From Marispirochaeta aestuarii (GTDB lineage: Bacteria; Spirochaetota; Spirochaetia; JC444; Marispirochaetaceae): a stretch of 64,000 bases of DNA. This document shows positions 24,930 through 33,765 of the stretch, in pieces. A program made the translations under genes and the position numbers. The stretch is from positions 1 to 64,000 of the forward strand of contig NZ_MWQY01000004.1 in assembly GCF_002087085.1 (NCBI RefSeq). Reading direction: 5' to 3'. How positions within the stretch are numbered: the stretch's first letter is position 1; each line of letters opens with the position of its first letter. The notes under the pieces were generated by a model. That model had not been told where the DNA came from, did no database searches, and saw nothing but the letters and a program-made list of their open reading frames with translations.

Positions 24930-25859
24930 TCAGCTCAGCAGGCCCTGGATAATCAGGTCCGTCGCGTCTTCCTCGTCCAGTCCCCTGGCCATAAGGGTCT
25001 GGAGCTGTTTTGAATCCACCGAACCGATGGCCGCTTCATGGGTCACGTGGGCCAGGGGATGGTTTACCGAAACGATGGGAATCGCCCTGGCCTTACCCCG
25101 GTCCTGAACAATCTCCTTGCAGTCCACATGCCCCCTGCAGCCCGGGGCATTGGCGGAAAGATCGCTGTAAATCTCCGCGGAGGCATCCCCCCGTACCGCC
25201 AGGTGGCTGACCAGGACCCCGGTGGCCCCTTCTCCGTTGAGTTCCGCAGCCTCCCTGATCTTTACCCTGTCATCTTCCCGGGCGTAGATCCTGGCAAGCA
25301 TGTCCAGCTGGCTGCGGGCTTCAGCTGTTGCAGAATAGTCCATGTCCAGAATGCCCACCCGCCCCTTTAACAGCTCGAACTCGGTTTTAAACCGGGCACC
25401 TTCCGCCAGGCGTATCACCGATTTGGGTACCACGTTAATCCCTCCGTTCTCGGCGTGTACATGGCGTTCAAAATAGGAGTACCTGGCGTTGGGGCCGACG
25501 TTCAGGCGGGCGTCCATCAGATGCTGTACATCCACGGCATTGGGAAAGCTGCAGTGGGCCAGAAAGGAGACCGCAGCGCCCTCTTCAACGTCCACGGCCA
25601 TGTCGATCTTCTGAATCCCTTCCTCAGGGAGCATGCCGAAGCAGAGGTGTACCGGCTTTTCGAAGCGGTAACCCGCCTCGACCCGAACCCGTACTATGAT
25701 GCCGTCCCCGGAAGTATCCGTCTCCAGGTAAAAACCGGGGACGGAGCCGGAACCGAGTATACGGTTTCCGTCTATCTCCAGATGGGCGGTCCCGTCAAGA
25801 TTGTGCTTGTGCATGTTGATTGAGGAGAGAAGTTTCTCCAGGGCGGGATCAGCGCTCAC
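24930..25859 (-). CDS. SufB/SufD-family Fe-S assembly scaffold (SmsB-like)
   Basis: This protein of about 309 residues has the SufBD core: parallel beta-helix repeats (GAAVSFLAHCSFPNAVD, YSYFERHVHAENGG) and the C-terminal region CKEIVQDRGKARAIP, VNHPLAHVTHEAAIGSVD, where SufB/SufD ligands lie. It is shorter than SufB or SufD of the full SUF operon. A GTG at 25859 overlaps the sufC stop as GTGA and is the chosen start; a longer frame would overlap sufC by more than 70 bp. With sufC it forms a two-gene unit without SufS, SufU or a second SufB/D, as in the minimal Sms-type systems described for anaerobes. Confidence 0.85.
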   Translation of the reverse strand: MSADPALEKLLSSINMHKHNLDGTAHLEIDGNRILGSGSVPGFYLETDTSGDGIIVRVRVEAGYRFEKPVHLCFGMLPEEGIQKIDMAVDVEEGAAVSFLAHCSFPNAVDVQHLMDARLNVGPNARYSYFERHVHAENGGINVVPKSVIRLAEGARFKTEFELLKGRVGILDMDYSATAEARSQLDMLARIYAREDDRVKIREAAELNGEGATGVLVSHLAVRGDASAEIYSDLSANAPGCRGHVDCKEIVQDRGKARAIPIVSVNHPLAHVTHEAAIGSVDSKQLQTLMARGLDEEDATDLIIQGLLS

Positions 25860-26611
25860 TGAATGCCTCCTTTTCCGTCGAAAAGCTCCGTCAGTTCCGG
25901 GGCATTCTTGTGGGTGCAGGGGATGCACTTGCCGCCGAAATAGGCCAGCATTCTGGCGGTGGGACCCTTGTCCATCAGGTTTCCGTGACAGAGCAGAAAA
26001 GCATGGTCCGATCGGCGTAAGACCTCGGCACTGTGGGTTATCAAAATTATGGTGGTTCCTTTCTCCCTGAGCTGATCTATGACGCTGAAGATATAGTTGA
26101 CCGCCTCGATATCCACCCCTGAATCGGGTTCATCCATCAGCACGACCTCCGGGTCCATGACGATTATGGATGCAAGCTCTATGCGTTTCCGTTCGCCTCC
26201 GCTCAGGGTCTTGTCCACCCGTCGGCTGCGATAGCGCCCGGGAGAGAGCCCCACCAGCTCCAGGGCTGCGTCGATCTCCTGAACTGAGGCGCCGGGCTTT
26301 CCGGCTCCTATGAAGGCGCCCACCCCCAACCCCTCGAATCTGGCAGGTTCCTGCCAGGCCAGGGTAATCCCCAGCCGGGCCCTCTGGTTCACCGTCAGTC
26401 CCTTTATGGATTTACCCTTGAAGCGAATATCTCCTTCGTGGTGTTCATAGCCCGCCAGTCCCATGATCGTCATGGCCAGGGTCGATTTACCCGCACCGTT
26501 GGGCCCCACCACGGCGTGTACATGGCCTTCCCAGAAGTCGAGATCAAGGTTGTTCAATATGCGATGGCCGTCCAGTTCAAGACTGACCTTGTCAAATTCG
26601 AGAATTCCCAT
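25856..26611 (-). CDS. sufC: SufC ABC-type ATPase of Fe-S cluster assembly
   Basis: This 251-residue protein has Walker A GPNGAGKSTLAM, Q-loop ITLAWQEPARFEG, signature TLSGGERKRIELASI, Walker B VVLMDEPDSGVDIEAV and switch His in ITHSAEVL. The DSGVD after Walker B is a SufC hallmark (DSGLD in SufC). It is a soluble ATPase that remodels the SufB/D scaffold. It is the first gene of the pair and divergent from ftsH. Confidence 0.92.
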   Translation of the reverse strand: MGILEFDKVSLELDGHRILNNLDLDFWEGHVHAVVGPNGAGKSTLAMTIMGLAGYEHHEGDIRFKGKSIKGLTVNQRARLGITLAWQEPARFEGLGVGAFIGAGKPGASVQEIDAALELVGLSPGRYRSRRVDKTLSGGERKRIELASIIVMDPEVVLMDEPDSGVDIEAVNYIFSVIDQLREKGTTIILITHSAEVLRRSDHAFLLCHGNLMDKGPTARMLAYFGGKCIPCTHKNAPELTELFDGKGGIQ

Positions 26612-26784
26612 TTTAAATCCTTGTATGATAGTCCTTCCCCCATACTACTCCTATTTCCGGGGCTTTCACAAGATTGAACGGTCCCGACGGAAGGTAATTT
26701 GCCAAATAGTTCCAGTTGTTCCAAATCATGAGGGCACTGATACTGTTGACTTCGACGGTGCCAATCGCTACTTTTAATACCAAC

Positions 26785-28650
26785 ATGCAAACACCAGATA
26801 ATGAACACAAGGGGGACTCCCCCAAAAACAACGGGAATTTTCCCTTTCCCTTCGGCAACGGTAAATTCAGATTCAATCCGTTTCTGCTCGGAATTCTGCT
26901 GCTCTTTCTTGTTCCGGGTATCGTAAACTTCATGATGCGGGACACAACGTCCAACCGGATCAGCTACAGCCGTTTCCGGGCAATGGTCCAGGAAGGAGCT
27001 GTCTCCCAGGTTACCGTAACAGACCGTACCATCGAAGGTATGAGCGATATCGGGCCCTTTGTCACCTATTATCCCTCCTTCGGGGATGAGGCCCTTATGA
27101 ACCTGCTGGAATCCAATAACGTTGTGGTGGAGACTAAACCACCCCAGGATTTTTCGATGCTCTCGATAATCCTGAACCTTCTGCCTTTGCTGCTCCTGGT
27201 ATGGATCGGCCTGCGGATGTTCCGGGGAATGAACAACCAGGGAAAAAATATCTTCAGCGTGGGTCAGAATAAAGCCAAGCTCTTCGAAAAGACCAAGGAA
27301 TCCGTCCTTTTTAAAGACGTTGCCGGCCTCGACAGCGCCAAGGAAGAGATCCAGGAGGTGGTGGATTACCTGAAATCCCCGGACCGTTACGCCTCCATGG
27401 GGGCCAAGATTCCCCGGGGAATCCTGCTTGTCGGTCCTCCCGGTACGGGCAAAACCCTGATCGCCAGAGCCATTGCCGGTGAAGCGGACGTTCCCTTTTA
27501 CCACATCAGCGGTTCCGATTTCATGGAGATGTTCGTGGGCGTCGGCGCCTCCAGGGTGCGGAACCTCTTCGCCGATGCCAAGAAGAACTCACCGTCCATC
27601 ATCTTCATCGATGAGCTCGACTCCGTGGGACGCCACAGGGGCGCAGGACTCGGCGGCGGTCACGACGAAAGGGAGCAGACCCTGAATCAGATGCTCTCGG
27701 AACTGGACGGCTTTGAAAAAAACGACTCCACCATTGTGCTGGCGGCCACCAACCGTCCGGACATCCTTGATCCTGCACTGCTGCGTCCGGGCCGTTTTGA
27801 CCGACGGATCACCATCGGGCTGCCGTCAATGAAGGACCGGATCAAGATCCTGGAGATCCACGCCAACCATAAACCCCTGGCGGATGACATAAATATGGAG
27901 AAAATCGCCCAGGGAACCCCCGGATTTTCCGGAGCGGAGCTGGAGAACCTTCTGAACGAATCGGCCATCCTGGCCACCCGCCGCAGGGTCGAAAAGATCA
28001 CCATGGAACTTATCGAAGAGGCCCGGGACAAGGTAATGATGGGACTGGAACGGAAAAACCTGACGGTTACCGAAGAAGAGAAAAGGATAATCGCCTACCA
28101 CGAGGCAGGCCATGCCGTGGCTGCCGCCGCGCTGCCGAATACCGATCCCCTCATCAAGGTTACGGTAATTCCCCGGGACTACGCCATGGGCGTGACGGTC
28201 CAGATGCCCAAGGAGGAGCAGTATATCTACAACAAGCATTATCTGACCGACCGGTTGAAGGTCCTGCTGGGCGGCCGTTCGGCGGAGATGCTGGTCTTCG
28301 GCAACGAGACCTCCGGGGCCGCCAACGACCTTAAGGAGGCATCGAAACTCGCCAGAAAAATGGTAACAGAGTGGGGCATGGGAGAGACCCTGCAGCTTTT
28401 AACTGCCAACCAGGACCACACGAACGTTTTTCTTGGGGAGCAGATCGCCCAGGGCAGAGAGTTCAGCGAAGCTACAATGCAGGAGATCGACAAGGAGATC
28501 AGAACACTGCTATCCAAGGCCTACGAGGCCACCAACGAGCTCCTGACCCGTTTCCGCGCGGCCCTCGACCAGGTTGCAGATCGTCTTTTAAAGGAAGAAC
28601 AGATCTCCGGAGACGAGGTCAACCGGATAGTCGCAGAAATCGCCGGATAG
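26785..28650 (+). CDS. ftsH: ATP-dependent membrane zinc protease FtsH
   Basis: This protein of about 621 residues has a first membrane helix at about 31-50, a short extracytoplasmic domain, a second helix at about 127-146, an AAA+ module (Walker A GPPGTGKT at 217-224, Walker B IIFIDELD, second region of homology with [20 protein letters not shown]) and zinc site HEAGH at 439-443. It degrades damaged membrane and regulatory proteins. The ATG at 26785 was chosen because the 23 upstream codons are not FtsH-like. No strong ribosome-binding site is seen; a TTGACT/TACTTT pair 17 bp apart (26746-26774) would give a very short leader. Confidence 0.95.
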   Translation: MQTPDNEHKGDSPKNNGNFPFPFGNGKFRFNPFLLGILLLFLVPGIVNFMMRDTTSNRISYSRFRAMVQEGAVSQVTVTDRTIEGMSDIGPFVTYYPSFGDEALMNLLESNNVVVETKPPQDFSMLSIILNLLPLLLLVWIGLRMFRGMNNQGKNIFSVGQNKAKLFEKTKESVLFKDVAGLDSAKEEIQEVVDYLKSPDRYASMGAKIPRGILLVGPPGTGKTLIARAIAGEADVPFYHISGSDFMEMFVGVGASRVRNLFADAKKNSPSIIFIDELDSVGRHRGAGLGGGHDEREQTLNQMLSELDGFEKNDSTIVLAATNRPDILDPALLRPGRFDRRITIGLPSMKDRIKILEIHANHKPLADDINMEKIAQGTPGFSGAELENLLNESAILATRRRVEKITMELIEEARDKVMMGLERKNLTVTEEEKRIIAYHEAGHAVAAAALPNTDPLIKVTVIPRDYAMGVTVQMPKEEQYIYNKHYLTDRLKVLLGGRSAEMLVFGNETSGAANDLKEASKLARKMVTEWGMGETLQLLTANQDHTNVFLGEQIAQGREFSEATMQEIDKEIRTLLSKAYEATNELLTRFRAALDQVADRLLKEEQISGDEVNRIVAEIAG

Positions 28651-28659
28651 AATAATGGG

Positions 28660-28682
28660 GGGTGTCTAAAAAACAGACACCC
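28660..28682. terminator. bidirectional hairpin between convergent genes
   Basis: GGGTGTCT, a 7-base loop (AAAAAAC) and AGACACCC form a perfect 8 bp stem between the ends of ftsH (+) and the cyclic-nucleotide-binding gene (-). The A/T-run lies in the loop rather than after the stem, so it could act weakly in both directions. Confidence 0.5.
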
Positions 28683-28688
28683 ACTCAT

Positions 28689-29210
28689 TCAGTTCCCCGC
28701 AAGCTGGGCCACCAGGGCGTCCACGTCGTCCTGGTGGATATCCGCCCGGCGTTCAAAAGCGAGCTCCTGGTTTGCAGCCCGGAGTTTTCGCAGCAGGCTG
28801 TAGATAATCAGCATAAGGATCTTGTTTCCCGCCCTGGGATAATCCCTGATGAACTCCATCATTTCCGGCCGCTGTATTCGCAGCAGCACTGTATCCTCCG
28901 CGGCAATCACATCGGCGGTGCGTTTGAGCTTCATGAACATGGCCGCTTCACCGAATACATCCCCCGGGCCTATGGCGCTGATAAAGACATCGCTCCCTTT
29001 CTGCTGGACGGTGACGTTGACAGTCCCCCTGATCACAATAAAAAATGACGGGTCCACGTCCCCCTCGAGGACAATCTTTTCGTTTTCGGTATAGGAGATA
29101 ATCTCCGATCGCTCGGCAAATTTGGCAATTTCATCATTATTTAATGGGCGGAACAGCAGCAGAGAACGAAGCTCGCCGCTGTATTTCTGTTTATCTGATA
29201 ATCTCTGCAT
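28689..29210 (-). CDS. cyclic nucleotide-binding domain protein
   Basis: This 173-residue protein is essentially one CNB fold: EKIVLEGDVDPSFFIVIRG, then the phosphate-binding-cassette region ISAIGPGDVFGEAAMFMKLKR, then C-helix segments. There is no DNA-binding helix-turn-helix at the end, only a helical tail, so it is not a full Crp/Fnr regulator. The phosphate cassette has GEAAMF followed by KRTADV rather than RSA, so binding of cAMP or cGMP is plausible but not assured. A cyclase-like protein is encoded at 14557-16029. Confidence 0.85.
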   Translation of the reverse strand: MQRLSDKQKYSGELRSLLLFRPLNNDEIAKFAERSEIISYTENEKIVLEGDVDPSFFIVIRGTVNVTVQQKGSDVFISAIGPGDVFGEAAMFMKLKRTADVIAAEDTVLLRIQRPEMMEFIRDYPRAGNKILMLIIYSLLRKLRAANQELAFERRADIHQDDVDALVAQLAGN

Positions 29211-29303
29211 CCGGTGTCTCCTGTTAATCAGTATAATAATAATCGCCGAATGCGCAAGGAACGGAATGATTTTTTCGATTCCAGGACATATACTGTCATC
29301 ATC

Positions 29304-30176
29304 ATGGATTCAGACAGGGAATATACGCTAAATCTTCAGGATTACCGCCGCATTGAAGCGGCCATCTCCCTTATGAAGGAGGAATACCCCAGGGGAATCG
29401 ACAGCCGGACTGTCGCCGGGCATACAGGGCTTTCGGAATTCCATTTTCGAAGGCTTTTTCGCCGCTGGGCAGGTATTCCCCCGGAGCGCTTTATCCGCTA
29501 CCTGGCGAAGGAGCATGCCCTGACGCTGATTCGCGAATCAGCTTCCTACCTGGAATCAGCCCTGGAGGCGGGGTTCTCGGGACCCGGCCGTTTTGCAGAG
29601 GCCTGCCTGAGCTTTGAAGCCATGACGCCAAGGGAACTTCGTTCCCGGGGAGCAGGCATGACCCTCCGCTGGGGTACCGGGGATACCCCCTTCGGCAGGG
29701 CGATACTGGTTACAAGCGAAAGGGGTATTACAGACCTGGCATTTCTGGAGGGAGAACTGCTGGAACATCCCCTGGGAGCCGTCCGCGGCGGTCTTGAGCG
29801 GGCGGATTACAGGGAAGACCGGGAAATGGCGTCGAGGCTTTTTCAGCGCATATTCAGTGAATCCGGCGGGGGGGATCAGGTGCTCCATCTGCGGGGTACA
29901 AATTTTCAGATAAAGGTCTGGGAAGCACTCCTGCGGCTTCCCTTCGGGGGGGCCACAGACTACGGGAGCATCGCTTCTGCCCTGGGAACTCCCGGCGCCG
30001 CCCGGGCCGTGGGCAGCGCAGTGGGGGCAAACCATGTGGCCTGGCTGATACCCTGTCACAGGGTCATTCGGCGAATGGGAGAGAGCGGAGACTACCGCTG
30101 GGGGGCCTTCCGCAAACAGTGCATGCTTGCCTGGGAGGCCTCCCGGGTAGAACAGATGCAGCGCAGGGATGACTAA
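29304..30176 (+). CDS. Ada-like AraC/O6-alkylguanine-DNA methyltransferase fusion
   Basis: In this protein of about 290 residues, residues 10-105 are an AraC-type double helix-turn-helix (SRTVAGHTGLSEFHFRRLF), and the rest is an O6-methylguanine-DNA methyltransferase. The alkyl-acceptor Cys is in IPCHRVI and the Asn-hinge region is SAVGANHVAWL. The N-terminal zinc/Cys phosphotriester-repair domain of E. coli Ada is absent, so it would repair bases and perhaps regulate, but not sense phosphotriesters. The ATG at 29304 is preferred; 30 upstream in-frame codons are not Ada-like. It ends 4 bp inside the neighbouring gene on the other strand. Confidence 0.9.
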   Translation: MDSDREYTLNLQDYRRIEAAISLMKEEYPRGIDSRTVAGHTGLSEFHFRRLFRRWAGIPPERFIRYLAKEHALTLIRESASYLESALEAGFSGPGRFAEACLSFEAMTPRELRSRGAGMTLRWGTGDTPFGRAILVTSERGITDLAFLEGELLEHPLGAVRGGLERADYREDREMASRLFQRIFSESGGGDQVLHLRGTNFQIKVWEALLRLPFGGATDYGSIASALGTPGAARAVGSAVGANHVAWLIPCHRVIRRMGESGDYRWGAFRKQCMLAWEASRVEQMQRRDD

Positions 30177-30625
30177 AGGGCGACCTTAACTACTATCTTG
30201 AGTACATCCGAGGGAGCGCCGGCAGAAAGTTTGGGAGCGTGGGCATCGTCGGGCAGAAAAACGGCGAAATCCCCCGCTTCAAGAAGCAGCCGGGAGGCTT
30301 CTTTCATCTCGAAAAAAGCGACATCCCTGTCTTCACTGTAGGGGGTCTTTACCGTCATTCCCTCTGCATAGCAATAATCGATCCGCTCCCGTCCTTTCAG
30401 AATCACCTGGATGTCCGCGTAACGCTTGTGGGTCTCCAGAGCACCCTCCGACGGGTCCTTGGTGGTGTATTTCTGCACCAGGGCATATACGGCATCCCCG
30501 TTTACGGTAATTTTACCTTCTTCGAGTTCCTCGGCCTTAACCGAGGCCAGAAATTTGAAGGCGTCGGCAAAATTTTTGCCCAGAAAGGTGTATTTTTCTC
30601 CATTGGTCAAACGGTCCTGAACCAT
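30173..30625 (-). CDS. YhcH/YjgK/YiaL-family protein (DUF386)
   Basis: This 150-residue cupin-like protein has family motifs ETHKRYADIQVILKGRERI, AFFEMKEASRLLLEAGDFAVF and LPDDAHAPKL (the HxP...H metal-binding pattern). YhcH-type proteins accompany sugar-acid or sialic-acid metabolism and are thought to act as epimerases or anomerases. AGGAGG precedes the ATG. The 2-hydroxyacid dehydrogenase gene lies upstream on the same strand, separated by a hairpin. Confidence 0.88.
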   Translation of the reverse strand: MVQDRLTNGEKYTFLGKNFADAFKFLASVKAEELEEGKITVNGDAVYALVQKYTTKDPSEGALETHKRYADIQVILKGRERIDYCYAEGMTVKTPYSEDRDVAFFEMKEASRLLLEAGDFAVFLPDDAHAPKLSAGAPSDVLKIVVKVAL

Positions 30626-30666
30626 ATGAACCTCCTGTTGTTTTCTTCAGTATATACGAAACAGGC

Positions 30667-30686
30667 GGGGGCAGGACACTGCCCCC
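30667..30686 (-). terminator. hairpin after the hydroxyacid dehydrogenase gene
   Basis: GGGGGCAG, 4 bases and CTGCCCCC form a perfect 8 bp GC-rich stem 14 bases past the stop at 30700. On the - strand it is followed by GCCTGTTTC, a short T-run, so it is a weak terminator or an attenuating hairpin before the YhcH gene. Confidence 0.5.
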
Positions 30687-30699
30687 GGCATGAAAAAGT

Positions 30700-31668
30700 T
30701 CAGATTCCGTTAACCGAGTTCCGGGTCTTTCCGTCCAGGAAAGCCCTGACGTTCTCCACCGCCGTATTCATGAGCCGACTTCTGGCATCCAGGGTCGCCC
30801 AGGCGATGTGGGGGGTAATGCTGAGGTTCGGGACCCCGTACAGAACATTATCCTTTTCCGGGGGTTCGGTGGTCAGCACATCGAGTCCGGCTCCGGCAAT
30901 ATCACCGTTCTTCAGGGCAGCGGCCAGGTCTTCGGCGACGATCAGCGGTCCCCGGGAGACATTCACCAGGTAAGCGCTTTTCTTCATGGTTTTCAGGCTT
31001 GCACTGTTTATGAACCCCGTATTCTCCTGAGTAAGGGGGCAGTTCAGGCTGACAAAGTCGGACTCCTTCAAAAGCTCCTCTATTGAGGTAAAACGGAAGC
31101 CCTCCCAGTCAGGCGGATTCCCCTGGTAGACATCATGAGCCAGGACCTTCATACCGAAGGCGTCGGCCATTTTACCCAGGGCCCGGCCAATCCGGCCGAA
31201 ACCGATAATACCCATTGTTTTTCCCGCAAGTTCGATCAGGGGGAAATTCCAGTAGCAGAAGTCCTCTCCACCGGCCCAGTCTCCGGCCATGACTGTATCG
31301 GAGTGCTCCTTTACATGGTGGCAAAAATGCAGAATATGCGCCATGGCCATCTGGGCCACCGAAAAGGTGCCGTAGGTGGGGATATTGGTAACCGGAATAC
31401 CCTTCGAGGCGGCGGCTTCGGTATCTACCACATTATAGCCGGTAGCCAGGACACCAATGTACCTGAGACCGTCAAGGGACTCTATCGTTGCTTTGGACAG
31501 GGGGGTTTTATTGGTCAGAACAATCTCTGCGCCTTTCGCCCGTTCCAGGATAGTTTTTTCATCAAAGGGGGTACGGTCGTATACCTTTACCTCGCCCATA
31601 GCTTCAAGATTTTTCCAGCTCAGGTCACCGGGATTCAAGGTATACCCGTCAAGCACAACAATCTTCAT
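30700..31668 (-). CDS. D-2-hydroxyacid dehydrogenase (glycerate/hydroxypyruvate type)
   Basis: This protein of about 322 residues has the NAD site GKTMGIIGFGRIGRALGK with Asp in LAHDVY, catalytic Arg in VNVSRGPL, Glu in LTTEPPEKDN and His in ITPHIAWAT. It reduces a 2-keto acid, or oxidises a D-2-hydroxyacid, with NAD(H); the closest pattern is glycerate dehydrogenase. The ATG at 31668 with GAGGAG upstream was chosen; the longer frame back to 31755 adds a non-homologous leader. Confidence 0.9.
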   Translation of the reverse strand: MKIVVLDGYTLNPGDLSWKNLEAMGEVKVYDRTPFDEKTILERAKGAEIVLTNKTPLSKATIESLDGLRYIGVLATGYNVVDTEAAASKGIPVTNIPTYGTFSVAQMAMAHILHFCHHVKEHSDTVMAGDWAGGEDFCYWNFPLIELAGKTMGIIGFGRIGRALGKMADAFGMKVLAHDVYQGNPPDWEGFRFTSIEELLKESDFVSLNCPLTQENTGFINSASLKTMKKSAYLVNVSRGPLIVAEDLAAALKNGDIAGAGLDVLTTEPPEKDNVLYGVPNLSITPHIAWATLDARSRLMNTAVENVRAFLDGKTRNSVNGI

Positions 31669-31783
31669 TACAGACTCCTCCGTTGCAGTATATGTATTCT
31701 GGATAAGCAGGGTTACTGCCGCTACAGGATTCCACAGTGAAGAAGAGCGGGTCAAGAGGTACCGGCAGTCGGGAATCGCCGAT

Positions 31784-32479
31784 TCAGATACCCCTCTTCC
31801 GGTCCGCGATCTCCGCCCGGCGCAGGCGTTCCCGCACCATGCGGACCGCGATAAACAGTAGCGGAAATACAGTCAGGGCAGACAGGGCTCCCCAGAAGGG
31901 AACCATGAACAGCAGGAAATTGTAGGTCCCATGGATAAATACCGCCAGAAAGAGGCCGCCGCTTATAAGCCGTTGTTCTTCATCGGCGGTCGGGGCAAAA
32001 CGGGCCATTCCCAGGGCGTATCCCAGGAGTGCCGAACAGACGGCATGCAGAGGAACCGCTGTAAAAGCCCTGGTCAGGGCAACGGTTATACCCCCGGATG
32101 CAACATAGATGATGTTCTCAAGGCAGGCAAACCCGAGCCCCGCGGCTACGGTATAGAGAATACCGTCCATAACCTCGTTAAAGTGGGCACGCCGGTAGAG
32201 GAAATAGCGTACAACCATCAGTTTTATGCCTTCCTCACACAAGGCGGCCACAACAAATGCCTCCAGGACCGCCAGATACAGGGGGTTGGTAAACCAGGGA
32301 CTGAAAAAGGCGTCCACCAGGATTTCAAGAACGAGTACAGGAATTGTGGAAAAGACCCCCAGAACAAAGGCCCGCAGAATCTCCCCCCGGGGTTCCGGCC
32401 GTCTGCGGTCAAAGCGCATAAACAGGAGGACCAGCACGAGAGAGGGAATAATTGCCATGATTATCGGTACAGCTGACAT
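31784..32479 (-). CDS. prsW: PrsW-family intramembrane metalloprotease
   Basis: This 231-residue membrane protein has about seven helices. The PrsW/CPBP-type motifs are all present: CEEGIKL (EExxK), LGFACLENIIY (second Glu), AVPLHAVCSALLGYALG (first His) and FIHGTYNF (second His). PrsW in Bacillus performs site-1 cleavage of an anti-sigma factor; the target here is unknown. It has no close operon partner: the hydroxyacid dehydrogenase is downstream after about 115 bp. Confidence 0.9.
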   Translation of the reverse strand: MSAVPIIMAIIPSLVLVLLFMRFDRRRPEPRGEILRAFVLGVFSTIPVLVLEILVDAFFSPWFTNPLYLAVLEAFVVAALCEEGIKLMVVRYFLYRRAHFNEVMDGILYTVAAGLGFACLENIIYVASGGITVALTRAFTAVPLHAVCSALLGYALGMARFAPTADEEQRLISGGLFLAVFIHGTYNFLLFMVPFWGALSALTVFPLLFIAVRMVRERLRRAEIADRKRGI

Positions 32480-32493
32480 TGCAGGGGTCTCCT

Positions 32494-33267
32494 TTATACC
32501 ATGCTCTTCTTTTTCCGGGCAAGCTCATACAACAGGATCCCTGCGGCAACCCCGACATTCAGGGAATCAACCTGCCGGGAGATCGGGATCATGACAAAAG
32601 CATCGCAGGCCCTGCGCCAGGTTTCGCTGATACCGTGTCCTTCGTTTCCCAATACCAGAACGGTCTCTGCATCCATGAAAAGCTCCCCGGCAGAGACGGC
32701 GCCGGGACAGAGGTCCGCTCCTATAATCCGGTAAGCACTGCTCCGCAGAAGCCGGACCGTCTCTTCACAGTCGTCTTCCGCAGCCATGGAGAGGGAAAAG
32801 CACGCCGCCATGGAAGCCCGTATTCCCCGCCTGGAATACGGGTCACCGCAGTTCTTCCCCAGGAGAATCCTGCCTGTACTGAAAGCAGCTGCGCTGCGCA
32901 GTATTCCCCCCAGGTTCACCGGATCGGTAATCCCGTCCAGGACAAGGACCGGTCCGGAGCCTTCCTCGAGCAGTGCCCGAAGCGAAAGATAATCCGGCCT
33001 GCGGAAGGCCCCCAGCACCCCCCGATGAAAGGGATAGCCGGCAATCCTGCCGATCTCCGGCTGCGAGAGAACCTGCACAGGCAGGGAGCCGGGGCAGGCC
33101 TTCCGGAGTCCCTCCAGCATTCCGGGAACGGCAGCAATAACCAGGGGTTCAAGTCCTTCCGAGAGCATCCGTTCCACGACAAAACGGCCTTCGCCGACGC
33201 ATATTCCTTCTTCCGCCAGTCTGCGGTCCTTGAGATCCGCCAGCAGGGAAATATCCAGCAAACTCAT
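32494..33267 (-). CDS. SpoU/TrmH-family RNA 2'-O-methyltransferase
   Basis: This protein of about 257 residues has an N-terminal substrate-binding domain (ICVGEGRFVVERMLSE) and the knotted SPOUT domain with its three motifs: LDGITDPVNLGGILRSAAAF, LVLGNEGHGIS and IPISRQVDSLNVGVAAGILL. This is closest in style to TrmH/RlmB enzymes that methylate the 2'-hydroxyl of tRNA or rRNA; the exact nucleotide is unknown. The ATG at 33267 has an ACAGGAG site; the frame is open to 33348 but the leader is not homologous. Confidence 0.9.
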   Translation of the reverse strand: MSLLDISLLADLKDRRLAEEGICVGEGRFVVERMLSEGLEPLVIAAVPGMLEGLRKACPGSLPVQVLSQPEIGRIAGYPFHRGVLGAFRRPDYLSLRALLEEGSGPVLVLDGITDPVNLGGILRSAAAFSTGRILLGKNCGDPYSRRGIRASMAACFSLSMAAEDDCEETVRLLRSSAYRIIGADLCPGAVSAGELFMDAETVLVLGNEGHGISETWRRACDAFVMIPISRQVDSLNVGVAAGILLYELARKKKSMV

Positions 33268-33330
33268 CTCCTGTTGTGCCTTTACTGTGATAAAAGTACC
33301 ACGTTTTTGGGAGCTGGGGTAAAAAAGAAA

Positions 33331-33359
33331 TTGACAGTTTACCATCAATACTCTACTCT
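33331..33359 (+). promoter_or_regulatory. promoter of the RRM protein gene
   Basis: TTGACA (33331-33336), a 17 bp spacer and TACTCT (33354-33359) form a good promoter. The transcript would start near 33366 and have an untranslated leader of about 70 bases containing two perfect small hairpins: CGTCT/AGACG at 33372-33384 and CTATCC/GGATAG at 33386-33400. Confidence 0.65.
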
Positions 33360-33435
33360 TTTTTCGGCGTACGTCTGCAAGACGACTATCCCTTGGATAG
33401 ATGCCTATTTTTCATCATTACATGAGGGCCATTGG

Positions 33436-33702
33436 ATGTCCAACAAACTTTACGTCGGAAACTTAAGCTACCAGTCCGACGAAGACAGTCTCCGTGAACT
33501 TTTCAGCCAGTACGGTACCGTAACCTCCGTACGCATCATCACCGACCGCGAAACCCGCCGATCAAAGGGTTTTGCCTTCGTCGAGATGGAATCCCCCGAA
33601 GAGGCTTCGGCCGTTCTGTCGGCACTGGACGGCGCCGATCTCGACGGCAGACAACTGAAGGTTCGGGAAGCAATAGAAAAGGAGCGCCCCTCCAGGTTCT
33701 AA
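33436..33702 (+). CDS. RRM-type RNA-binding protein
   Basis: This 88-residue protein is a single RNA-recognition motif. RNP2 is LYVGNLSY at the N-terminus and RNP1 is KGFAFVEM near residue 46, with ITDRETRRSKG before it and a short basic tail (KERPSRF). Such small RRM proteins are common in cyanobacteria and spirochaetes and are often cold-induced RNA chaperones. The ATG at 33436 is the only start compatible with the RRM fold. It has its own promoter, a structured leader and a terminator, so it is monocistronic. Confidence 0.93.
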   Translation: MSNKLYVGNLSYQSDEDSLRELFSQYGTVTSVRIITDRETRRSKGFAFVEMESPEEASAVLSALDGADLDGRQLKVREAIEKERPSRF

Positions 33703-33711
33703 AACCTTGAT

Positions 33712-33745
33712 CCCGGAGGGCGGTATGTCGCGGCTCCGGGGTTTT
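33712..33745 (+). terminator. intrinsic terminator of the RRM gene
   Basis: CCCGGAG (33712-33718), 15 bases, CTCCGGG (33734-33740) and GTTTTT form a stem and T-run 10 bases after the RRM stop codon. Confidence 0.75.
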
Positions 33746-33765
33746 TCAGCCCGGCACCTTCTACA

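Noticed and set aside
32479-33435. A 407-residue version of the RRM protein
   Set aside because: The first 319 codons are antisense to the SpoU methyltransferase and its promoter; the RRM begins at 33436.
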